Source: Alphaproteobacteria bacterium
GTDB lineage: Bacteria > Pseudomonadota > Alphaproteobacteria > Micavibrionales > UBA2020
DNA length: 64,000 bases
NCBI GenBank assembly: GCA_030682495.1
Contig: JAUXOC010000057.1
Span: 1 to 64,000 of the forward strand
Direction of reading: 5' to 3'
The notes beneath the pieces were generated by a model. It saw nothing but the letters and a program-made list of their open reading frames with translations, was not told where the DNA came from and searched no databases. Made by a program: the position numbers and the translations under genes. Shown here in pieces: positions 41,560-50,158 of this stretch (the stretch's first letter is position 1; every line of letters begins with the position of its first letter).

Positions 41560-43044
41560 CTAGCGCAGAACAGGGAGGGCTGCTTCTGCCTGCTGCGCGC
41601 GCAGACGCGTCAAGCGGCGCACCGCAAGGGCGGCATCGCGGTTGCCCTCGGCGGCGGCGACATCGTACCATTCAATCGCGGCTTTGATATCCGGCTTGCC
41701 CAGCGCATCACTTTCGTAGATAACGCCCAGATTATAAGCGGCCTGCACCATACCCGCATTCGCCGCCCGTTTAAAATAGGATGCGGCGCGCACCGTGTTT
41801 TTGGCGATGCCGCGACCTTCGGCATAAATAAGGCCAAGATTATACATCGCTTCCGGATGGCCCAGTTGCGCGGCTCTCTCGTAATGCCCTTGTGCGGCGG
41901 CAGCATCAGCAGCCACGCCCAGCCCCTGCTGCGACATCACGCCCAGATTATAATGTGCATTGGCAATACCCGCCGCCGCCGCGCGGGCGAACCAGGCGCG
42001 GGCGCGGGCATAATCCTGACGCACACGGCGGCCTTCGGCATAGAGTGTCGCAAGATCATGCTGCGCTTCGGGCATGCCGTCAAAAGCGCGAGCTTCCAGT
42101 GCCGCCAAAGGCTGCGGCAGACGCGCATCGCGCATCAGCGGCGCATCCGGCTGCGGGGCTGCGGTGGTGGTGGCAGGCGCTGCAGGCCGTGCGAGGGTTT
42201 GTTTGGGCGCTTCGGGCGCGGCGTCCACCACGGCAGGCACAGTGTGCAAATCCTCATCATCCAGCGCGCTATGCGGTGCAGCAGGCTCCGCCAAAGCCAT
42301 CTCTGCAGCGAGAGCGAGAGCGAGAGCCGTATCCATGTCCGGATTGGCTGCGGCTGTTTCTGCCGTCAGGTCTTCGAGCGCATCGGCCAGATGCTCGTCA
42401 AAATCATCCGCATCATAGACCGCTGCGGCAGCGGCGGATTGCTCCCCTTCGGGCGCCCGTGGCAGCAGCGGTTGCGGGGGCAAAACGGCTTCGGTCAAAA
42501 CGCTTTCGTCCGGCGCCGTCAGCGCTGGCTTTTCGGCGGCGGCGGTTTCTTCGGCAGCTGCACGGTTATGCCAGCCGCCCCGCGGCAAGGCCTCTGCCTG
42601 TTGTTGCAGCGGTGCCGTAAAACTTGTGGCTGCGGTGCGCGGGGTCTGCACCGCAGCGCCCTGCGGCAAATCCTGCATCATCACCGCACCAAGCGTGAGC
42701 AGCGCGAGCACCAGACTGGCCAGTGCGGCAGGCAAAGCAAAACGCTGTGCCGCTGAAGCGGGCGGCGGTGTTGCAGATTCTATTTTGGCGGGCAGATAAA
42801 GGCGGCCTGTGTTTTCGTCACGCTCGGCGCTGTCTTCGATATCGGACAGGCGGCGGGCAAGGATAAATCTTTCGGCCTCCGCCTTCTCCAGTTTGCGGCC
42901 CAGCTGTTCGATGGCGCGGAACATTTCGAAATACACGCGTTCCTGATGCGAGAGCGCATCGCGCGGCTGGCGCGACAACACATCGACCGGCTTTTGCGGC
43001 GCGGCGGGGGCGTTTTTCGGCGTATCGATCGGCGGACGTGTCAT
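41560..43044 (-). CDS. SEL1-like repeat protein with single TM
   Basis: TM 'ALPAALASLVLALLTLGAVMM'; SEL1 repeats 'AQHDLATLYAEGRRVRQDYARARAWFARAAAAGIANAHYNLGVMSQQG...'. Confidence 0.93.
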   Translation of the reverse strand: MTRPPIDTPKNAPAAPQKPVDVLSRQPRDALSHQERVYFEMFRAIEQLGRKLEKAEAERFILARRLSDIEDSAERDENTGRLYLPAKIESATPPPASAAQRFALPAALASLVLALLTLGAVMMQDLPQGAAVQTPRTAATSFTAPLQQQAEALPRGGWHNRAAAEETAAAEKPALTAPDESVLTEAVLPPQPLLPRAPEGEQSAAAAAVYDADDFDEHLADALEDLTAETAAANPDMDTALALALAAEMALAEPAAPHSALDDEDLHTVPAVVDAAPEAPKQTLARPAAPATTTAAPQPDAPLMRDARLPQPLAALEARAFDGMPEAQHDLATLYAEGRRVRQDYARARAWFARAAAAGIANAHYNLGVMSQQGLGVAADAAAAQGHYERAAQLGHPEAMYNLGLIYAEGRGIAKNTVRAASYFKRAANAGMVQAAYNLGVIYESDALGKPDIKAAIEWYDVAAAEGNRDAALAVRRLTRLRAQQAEAALPVLR

Positions 43045-43464
43045 GCAGATATCGATCCTTGGCGGCGATGGGGCGCGGCGCACCTATGGCGATGCCATTC
43101 GGCGCGGGCGACCCGCTCTTTATGTAAGGTACACACCATAACAGATTCTCCCCCCGCCTTACAGACCGGCGATGGCCGGACGGGTCTCAAAGCTTGGGCG
43201 CGCTACCGTACCCCAACCGCAGCCCCCATGGCCGCGCCGCAACAGCCCTCCCCCGGCCTATCGGCAAAAGGGCTGTTTTTACTCGCCTTATGTATAAATT
43301 ACGTAAAATGAAGACGACAGACGAATTGACCCCGACCTCACGCTTACTTCTTGCGCGGCGCAGGAATTTTTTATAGAGTGTCACGACTTTGGTGAGCCGG
43401 ATTCTGCATAAGACGCCCGATACACGCCAAAGCCCGATTGTTGCGCGTCTCTCTTCGCGCATGT

Positions 43465-43539
43465 TGGGGTGTAGCCAAGCGGTAAGGCAGCGGTTTTTGG
43501 TACCGCCATTCCTAGGTTCGATCCCTAGCACCCCAGCCA
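43465..43539 (+). tRNA. tRNA-Gln (anticodon TTG), CCA encoded
   Basis: Acceptor TGGGGTG/CACCCCA, anticodon stem GCGGT-TTTTGGT-ACCGC, T-arm CTAGGTTCGATCCCTAG, 3' GCCA. Confidence 0.95.
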
Positions 43540-43749
43540 TTCAGTCCTCCCCTGTCCGAACTGTGAGCAGAAGACGCCAGAAACGGTGCGGTTGCGAGAG
43601 ATTTTCGTGCATCTGTTTTTCGTCGAACGGTGAGCAGGTAGGTGCTGAGGCTAAAAAATCCAGGCTTTGCTCAGGATGAGGTTTTGCCGTTCGACCACCA
43701 AGAGCAAAATTGGTAGAATTCACCACAGCCCGCAGCTGAGGAGAAGCCG

Positions 43750-44895
43750 GTGGAACTCATCAACAATCTCGACGCGATCAATCACCAAAAGGCCATCGCG
43801 AGCTATGCCGAAAATGCAGATCATATAATTATCGTTAGCCCCTTCATATTCGATGATTTTTCCGAGTGGTTTAAAAATACGAATCTTTCATCCCTAAGAA
43901 AAGTTGAACTTGTCACAAGCCTGGCCGAGTCTGGCGACAACCAAATCAAGAAACCATTTGCGTTAAAGTCGTTCTTTGATTGCTGCGAGCAATACGCAAC
44001 AAACGCGGAAGTATGTATCCATGCCAACAATAAACTGCACGGAAAAATCTATTTATTCAGAAAATCAGATATGTGGCTTGCTGGAATTATTACTTCAGCA
44101 AACTTTACATGGTCGGGCTTGGAAAAAAATCATGAATGGGGAATATTAACAAGAGAACCCAGATTTCTGGACACTCTTTATAAGCAAGTATTTTCTTCGT
44201 TTGAGTATGAGAACATTCCTAAAAGACTCATTACTACAAAACTCATTCCTGCCGCAGAGCAGTTTAAAAAGAATAATACAGACGTGATGGATATACCTCC
44301 TGCAAGAGTCGGCCTATTAAACCTTCTTGAAAGAAACTACCCGAAGGCAAATGAGACGATCGACCTTGACCTTGAACATGCAAAAAATATCTTCTTAAAA
44401 CCAAACGGAGACAAAGATAATCCAGTCAGTCTCGAAGACAGACGCCCCTTTGGTCCCAACAATAAAGCCTTACACTTCCCCAAAAATCCTGCCCCTAGCG
44501 ATGTAATGCCGGGGGACGTGGTCATATCCTTTGGAACGGGGTCACGCGCACTGTTGTGCATACATACGGTACTGACCAGAGCGGAAGAGGCTTCACTAGA
44601 ATTACAGAGAAGAGACAAGAACGCGGCGCGCTGGCCATGGTATGTATCAGGACGCAACCATACACCATATTTCGGAGATCGCTGGTGGGAATACAACATC
44701 ACCGTCGACAATATAAGAGATGAGTTCCTAAAAGAATACCCAGGTAAATCTATCACCGGGAACAGCAACTCACTTGGTGCGTTCAATTACGGCGCTGGTA
44801 AACTATCTATTACATTAGATTTCGCACGATATATTGTAGAAAAAATAATGAAAATTGAGGCTGAAGGGAAAGCACCGCCTTCATCTAATTCGTAA
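43750..44895 (+). CDS. PLD-like (NgoFVII/BfiI-type) nuclease-domain protein, possible PUA/EVE-like C-terminal domain
   Basis: GTG start with AGGAGA upstream; 'KLHGKIYLFRKSDMWLAGIITSANFTWSGLEKNHEWGIL'; C-terminal 'PGDVVISFGTGSRALLCIHTVL...ARWPWYVSGRNHTPYFGDRWWEYNI'. Confidence 0.75.
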   Translation: MELINNLDAINHQKAIASYAENADHIIIVSPFIFDDFSEWFKNTNLSSLRKVELVTSLAESGDNQIKKPFALKSFFDCCEQYATNAEVCIHANNKLHGKIYLFRKSDMWLAGIITSANFTWSGLEKNHEWGILTREPRFLDTLYKQVFSSFEYENIPKRLITTKLIPAAEQFKKNNTDVMDIPPARVGLLNLLERNYPKANETIDLDLEHAKNIFLKPNGDKDNPVSLEDRRPFGPNNKALHFPKNPAPSDVMPGDVVISFGTGSRALLCIHTVLTRAEEASLELQRRDKNAARWPWYVSGRNHTPYFGDRWWEYNITVDNIRDEFLKEYPGKSITGNSNSLGAFNYGAGKLSITLDFARYIVEKIMKIEAEGKAPPSSNS

Positions 44896-46278
44896 ACGTT
44901 CGAAATATCTGCTTTCCGACAAAAGAATCGGAGACTTTCTCGCGTCGGGCAATATCACGGATAGTCACCCCCCGGAAATGCTCGTCCCGCCAGACGAATC
45001 CCTGAATAAGCTTCTTCAGCTCGGCTGCCGGCAAATCAAACATGTCTTTGGGCGTATTCTCGGGCCTAATAACAATGGCGCCCTTGCGAGATCTGTTGAT
45101 CGCATACGGAACACTGATGACCGTTCTGTCTGGAAGAAGGGTGATGAACAGTTCATTCTGACGCATTTCAACGCGTTCAATAGCCGAAACAATTTCATGA
45201 GTAGGCGTACATTCCTGAACGCCTATATGCTGGCGGACGGATTTCTCGACAAGACTCTCTATCTCGAAAGCCGGTATCCTTGCCCCTTTGCCGGCACGAC
45301 GCAAACCCTGGTCAATATAGTATCTATAGCGCTTTCCATTTTTGATCGTAAACGTGGGGCCATAAAGTCTGCCTTCCGCATCGAAAAGAATCCCCTGCAG
45401 TAAGCTTTCATCCTTCGCCTTTCGACATCCACGCGGTGACGCCGCCTGCTCTTGCAACTTTTGCTGAACGGCATCCCATACATCCCGAGAAATGATTGCC
45501 GGATGTTGTCCGTCATAGACCTTATCTTTGTGCTTTATTTTTCCGATATAAATCGGGTTTGTCAGTATCGTATAAATGGCGCCTCTTGAAAAAATGGCAT
45601 CTCCGTATTCTCTTCCTTTGTCCGATACCCTTATGGGAGTTTTGATACCACGTTCCTGTAGCTCCTGCGTCAGTTTATATACGCTGCCCAATACCAAATA
45701 TCTGTCAAAAATATGGCCTGCAAGACCAGTGTTTTCTACATCGACGAAAAGCTGGCGATTTTCTGCCCGATAGCCGACCGGAGGCGTCCCTCCCATCCAC
45801 ATGCCTCTCTTTTTACTCGCGGAAATTTTATCCCGGATACGCTCTCCGGCCACTTCACGCTCAAACTGGGCAAAAGATAGAAGCACATTCAGAGTCAGGC
45901 GCCCCATGGATGTCGTGGTATTAAAAGATTGCGTCACACTGACAAATGTTACGCCATGATGATCAAAAATTTCGACTAACCTCGAAAAGTCATCAACGAT
46001 CTGGTCAAGCGGTCAATTTTATAAACGACAACGGTATGGACCTTACCCCTTTTAATATCTTCAATTAACTCAGCCAAAGCCAGTCGCTCCATCGAGCCGC
46101 CAGAAAAGCCTCCGTCGTCATATGATTTTTTTACTGCCGTCCAGCCTTCGGCTTTCTGGCTCGTGATATACGCGAGACAGGACTCGCGTTGAGCGTCAAG
46201 GGTGTTGAACTCCATTTCTAATCGCTCATCCGTCGATTTCCTGGTATAAATAGCGCAATATTTTGTACCGGCTTTCAT
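44885..46278 (-). pseudogene. Large serine recombinase, split by a single frameshift (ORFs 45976-46278 and 44885-45937)
   Basis: N part 'YCAIYTRKSTDERLEMEFNTLDAQRESC...VYKIDRLTRSLM', C part 'VTQSFNTTTSMGRLTLNVLLSFAQFEREVAGERIRDKI'; the +1 frame bridges with 'DFSRLVEIFDHHGVTFVSVTQSF'. Confidence 0.9.
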
Positions 46279-46724
46279 CCGGCACCGCCTTTACGCTTCA
46301 GACCGAAAAAATCCCATCCGTTCCGCCGACATCCAGAGATCAGCGTCGCAACCTGTGAAAGGCTCCGGTATACAGTGCCTTGGTATTCGTAGCCATGCGC
46401 CTGCACCAGAACGGAATGCCGGACGCCGCCGTGCATACGCACAAGCCGGGTACCCGGCTTGATCTGAGGTTCATTGTCATCGAAACACCGGGAATTTCTC
46501 TTATAAGCCTTTATCATCAGATCAAGGCGCATTTGCTGATCCGGCGCCAAACCGCCGGTTTCCAGCTCTTTCAGCCTGAACTCGAGGCTTTTCTCGAGCA
46601 TTGTGCGGCCAATGAGCCCATGCGGCTGCACACCCCAGTACTCAGCCCATTTCCGGCGCAAGTCGGCCAGTGGAAGGCCGGTAATGGTATTGTCATATAT
46701 TTGATTTAATTGATTCTTTTGCAT
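46275..46724 (-). CDS. DUF2924-like protein, partner of the serine recombinase
   Basis: 'ADLRRKWAEYWGVQPHGLIGRTMLEKSLEFRLKELETGG...RLVRMHGGVRHSVLVQAHGYEYQGTVYRSLSQVATLISGCRRNGWDFFGL'. Confidence 0.88.
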   Translation of the reverse strand: MQKNQLNQIYDNTITGLPLADLRRKWAEYWGVQPHGLIGRTMLEKSLEFRLKELETGGLAPDQQMRLDLMIKAYKRNSRCFDDNEPQIKPGTRLVRMHGGVRHSVLVQAHGYEYQGTVYRSLSQVATLISGCRRNGWDFFGLKRKGGAG

Positions 46725-46862
46725 TCATAACCACCTCCCATATGTCCATGAACGCTTGCTTTTAAGAGGAAGTCCAGTCGATTTTTTCGGGTAAATCACT
46801 GACTTAAATCATTTAAAAGATACGATAATCGCTCATCACCACAAGCTTGATAGGAAGCAATA

Positions 46863-47735
46863 ATGGACAAAAAGGTCTGCGTCAGATTTTTTCAACTGCG
46901 TCGTAATTCTGAGAACGATATGTCTTTTTCAGACTGCCTTGCGTCTATCGCCGCCGCCCGACTGGGGGAGTGGATAGACTTGGGCGATGACGTGCTTGTC
47001 CGGCTTGAGCGTCATCAGCTTGATGGCGCCTTCATCAAGGGAGAATTCACCCGAAAGCAAACTACCAATATTCCTCCGAAAGCAAACGGTGATGGAGACC
47101 CTCTTGTTGCAAGCGCCGACCCGATCGCGCACAGAGCAGCATTTCAATATCACCCGGCTCTTTCTATCCTGGCTCTTGAATCAAACAAGCAGGGGATGAC
47201 ACTCGCCAAAATTGACAAAATGATTAAACAAGCTCTCCATCATTCAGGATTCGATTACCTGCCAGTCGCATCCGATGCTGCCTGGGAGAAGTTTTCCTCC
47301 TGCAGCCCCCGAAAAATGACACTTAAGGTGGCAAACCCGGAAAACCTTTCTGTCGCAGAAAACGCAACACGATCTGTCGCCCAAAATCTGAATGACCTGA
47401 AAGAAATATTTGGTGGCCCTGTCATAGAAGTTTCCGTCGGTTTTGGCCGACAGAGGGAGGGAGCGCTCAACAAAAGAGCATTGGTGTCTTTTTTCGGCGA
47501 CCTGATTCGGCAACAAGAAGCCGGTTATAGAGGGGTTCAAAAAATTGAAATCAAAGCTGAAGGAGAAGAAGAGCCTATTGATCTCCTTCTGGAACAAGTT
47601 AAAGAGAAAGACGTTTTAGATCTTAGCGATACCAATATTGAGGAACACTATAGGTCCAGGCGACAGTTTATAGAGCGCGCATTCGGTAAATATTTACCGT
47701 CGATGCGAGCCACCTACGGTCAAGCAGCAGCATAA
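46863..47735 (+). CDS. Soluble 290-aa protein, RexA-like candidate (first gene of a two-gene operon)
   Basis: RBS AGGAAG before ATG; no TM; colinear pattern resemblance to phage lambda RexA recalled from memory; multi-TM partner 3-6 bp downstream. Confidence 0.5.
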   Translation: MDKKVCVRFFQLRRNSENDMSFSDCLASIAAARLGEWIDLGDDVLVRLERHQLDGAFIKGEFTRKQTTNIPPKANGDGDPLVASADPIAHRAAFQYHPALSILALESNKQGMTLAKIDKMIKQALHHSGFDYLPVASDAAWEKFSSCSPRKMTLKVANPENLSVAENATRSVAQNLNDLKEIFGGPVIEVSVGFGRQREGALNKRALVSFFGDLIRQQEAGYRGVQKIEIKAEGEEEPIDLLLEQVKEKDVLDLSDTNIEEHYRSRRQFIERAFGKYLPSMRATYGQAAA

Positions 47736-47741
47736 CTCGTG

Positions 47742-48218
47742 ATGAAAATAGACATATATTCTTTTTTGCCCGCTTCTCTAATAACAGGCATTTACTTCTA
47801 TAAAATGAATACAGTCCATCAATTTATTAGAGAGGTAGATCTAGATCTCCAAATAATTTTTTCAGGAGCATTCAGCCTCTGTGGAATTTTAACAGGGTTT
47901 TTATTTACAATTTATTGCTTCATAGCGGTGAGCAGCAACGCATTTATAGACAGGATTCGAAATACACACACATTCTACGGCGCAAAATCTTTCGTTATAA
48001 AAACAATCCTTATAAGCCTTTTCTCTACCTTCTATTCGCTGCTTCTATCAGCATTCAGATGGCCGCTAACAGAAGCAACGGTAGATGTATATACAAAATT
48101 TACGCTTTGTGGCTGGCTTTTTATTTTTACAGCAAACATCCTGTATTTTTTAAGATGCCTGCAGCATTTTATGCTTATGGCAGATGGGTTACCGCCCCAG
48201 AAACCGCCCGCTGGATAA
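47742..48218 (+). CDS. Multi-TM (3-4) inner-membrane protein, RexB-like candidate
   Basis: Hydrophobic segments 'FLPASLITGIYFY', 'IIFSGAFSLCGILTGFLFTIYCFIAV', 'FVIKTILISLFSTFYSLLLSAF', 'FTLCGWLFIFTANILYFLRCL'. Alternative GTG start at 47739. Confidence 0.55.
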   Translation: MKIDIYSFLPASLITGIYFYKMNTVHQFIREVDLDLQIIFSGAFSLCGILTGFLFTIYCFIAVSSNAFIDRIRNTHTFYGAKSFVIKTILISLFSTFYSLLLSAFRWPLTEATVDVYTKFTLCGWLFIFTANILYFLRCLQHFMLMADGLPPQKPPAG

Positions 48219-48247
48219 AAATACTTTCTTCAATTTTTGATATCACC

Positions 48248-48919
48248 TTACGCAGCGATGCCCATCACCACACTATTCCATGCAGTTCGATGCTCATGGG
48301 CTATTGCTTTATCATTCTGCAAAAGTTCCACATAAGCAGGGAATATTAAGCTAGGGTCATTTAGAAGGCGGAGATAGTATCTGATTGACGGCATAACGCC
48401 GTTAGCAATAACTTGGCAGTCATATACAGCCTTAATGTTTTCGATAACTTTTCGCGCACCTTCATCTGGCTCACAATTTTGGTGCGTCGTTAGGATGTAA
48501 TAGCGTGATATCGATTTATCCATCACTTTAAGCTGAACATCCGCTGCAATTGCCTCTGTGATTGACAAATTGTGTTTGACTTCAACAGCTTCGAAAATTC
48601 CTTCCAATGTATCATCAGATACCTCGATATCGCCAATAGACCCTGTTTGAGAATCAGCAGCTGAATGCTCATTAAGAGGCTTTACGGTTTTTCCGTCATA
48701 CCTGCGAAGCTCCGGCACCATAACGCTATAAATAGCATGGAGTGCCAGAACGGGAAGCCTTGATGCTCCTTTCGCCCCTTTATATGATCGGAAAAAGTGC
48801 TGATGGAAGATCTCAACTATTGTTCCGATATCATGGGTTTTTGGTATCGAAAGTGTGATCCGAACCTCTTCGCGCCGATCATAGCAACGGGCTTCAGCCA
48901 TGTATGCACGGATGTCCAC
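48248..48919 (-). pseudogene. PD-(D/E)XK-type restriction-endonuclease-like protein, probably N-terminally truncated
   Basis: 'GSIGDIEVSDDTLEGIFEAVEVKHNLSI' D...ExK motif; N-terminus collides with the divergent recombinase remnant. Confidence 0.5.
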
Positions 48920-49565
48920 GGATCATCAGAAGTATTCGACCGAAAATCAGGCCGATGCTATTCGGGAATATGCCGTGCGCCGAAACATGGAGACCGTCAG
49001 GACTTATACCGATGCGGGGAAAAGCGGCCTTAAACTCGACGGCCGCGATGCCTTAAAGCAGCTCATCTCAGACGTGCAGTCCGTTGCGGCGGAATTCTCG
49101 GCCATACTCGTACTGGACGTAACCCGCTGGGGTCGGGATTTCCGCTATATTGAGATCAACCGGCAACTTCGCAAGCTTTACCCCGAAATCGTCGAGGGGG
49201 CGATCCGACGCATTCAGGAGATGGGCGGCGTTATCCGCAGAGAGGTGACCAATGACCTTATAGTCCTGAATGAAGAGATTAAAGTTTCGGTCGTTATCTG
49301 CAGATGTGTTCAAACCGCGGCTGGCTCGAACAGGTGGAAATTGCATCTGGATACAGGGCTTCTGCCGGACATTACGATCGTCATCAGGATGGACGAGAAT
49401 ACCGTCGCCCCGCTTGATTATTATTTACTGCCCGCTATCGACATCGAAAACCCGAAAATCCGACTTACCGACAATAACCATCTGGCTCTTGAAGCTTACC
49501 GGTTCGAAGATTTGGAGCCCTTTTTCATGCTGATAGAGCGCACAGAAGTACCGGAGGCCGCATGA
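48900..49565 (+). pseudogene. Serine recombinase with a large internal in-frame deletion
   Basis: Resolvase N-terminus 'MYARMSTDHQKYSTENQADAIREYAVRRNMETVRTYTDAGKSGL...LDVTRWGR' joined directly to the family C-terminus 'RRIQEMGGVIRREVTNDLIVLNEEIKVSVVICRC...LLPDITIVIRMDENTVAPLDYYLLP'. Confidence 0.8.
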
Positions 49566-50014
49566 AGAAAGAAAATACCTCCAAGGTTACGATGATTGAA
49601 ATAGATCGAATAAATATCCTGAACCCGCGTGTCAGGAACAAGAAAGCCTTTAATCAAATTGTCGATAATATTGCCCAAGTCGGCTTGAAACGGCCGATAA
49701 CCGTTACGCCCTGCCTATCCGGCACAACAGGAAAGGAGTATGATCTGGTCTGCGGCCAGGGTCGCCTCGAGGCTTTTCTCTCATGCGGACAAAGGCCCGA
49801 AAAGAAAGAGCACCTGCAGCAGAAACGCGACATTCAACTGGGGTTTGACGCAGAAATATTGAGCCTCGAAATCGGTAAGATTATGCCCATCAAAACTATA
49901 TCTGAGAGAGTGCGCGGTTCACGCCGCTACCAGCAGATCGTCGTTTCGATCAGAGAAGTCGGCATTATAGAGCCTCCCGTCGTGACGCCGTCGCCACATA
50001 TGAAGGGACGATAA
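49562..50014 (+). pseudogene. Fusion of two ParB/RepB-like N-terminal fragments
   Basis: 'MIEIDRINILNPRVRNKKAFNQIVDNIAQVGLKRPITVTP...DLVCGQGRLEAFLSCGQ' followed by a second ParB-like start 'LSLEIGKIMPIKTISERVRGSRRYQQIVVSIREVGIIEPPVVTP', then stop. Confidence 0.8.
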
Positions 50015-50158
50015 CCGCCTGTTTTCACAGAGTTCCGCAAGGTTGACTTGCCTGCCCCCCTTCCCTACACTTTGGCGGTATTCAGGATTTTCAATTATTT
50101 ACTATTTTCCGAGGCGCAGCGTATCGTCTCCCCTTCCAAAAAGCAGGAGCACATAAAT

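Noticed and set aside
41014-42756. 580-aa plus-strand ORF
   Set aside because: Overlaps ispE out of frame and runs antisense through the SEL1 gene; composition is R/H/G-rich noise.
43194-43376. 60-aa ORF upstream of tRNA-Gln
   Set aside because: No motif and ambiguous start; not enough support for a coding call.
43520-50060. tRNA-derived att duplication at the distal island edge
   Set aside because: Scanned for GGTTCGATCCCTAGCACCCCA-like sequence near 49.9-50.1 kb and found none by eye.
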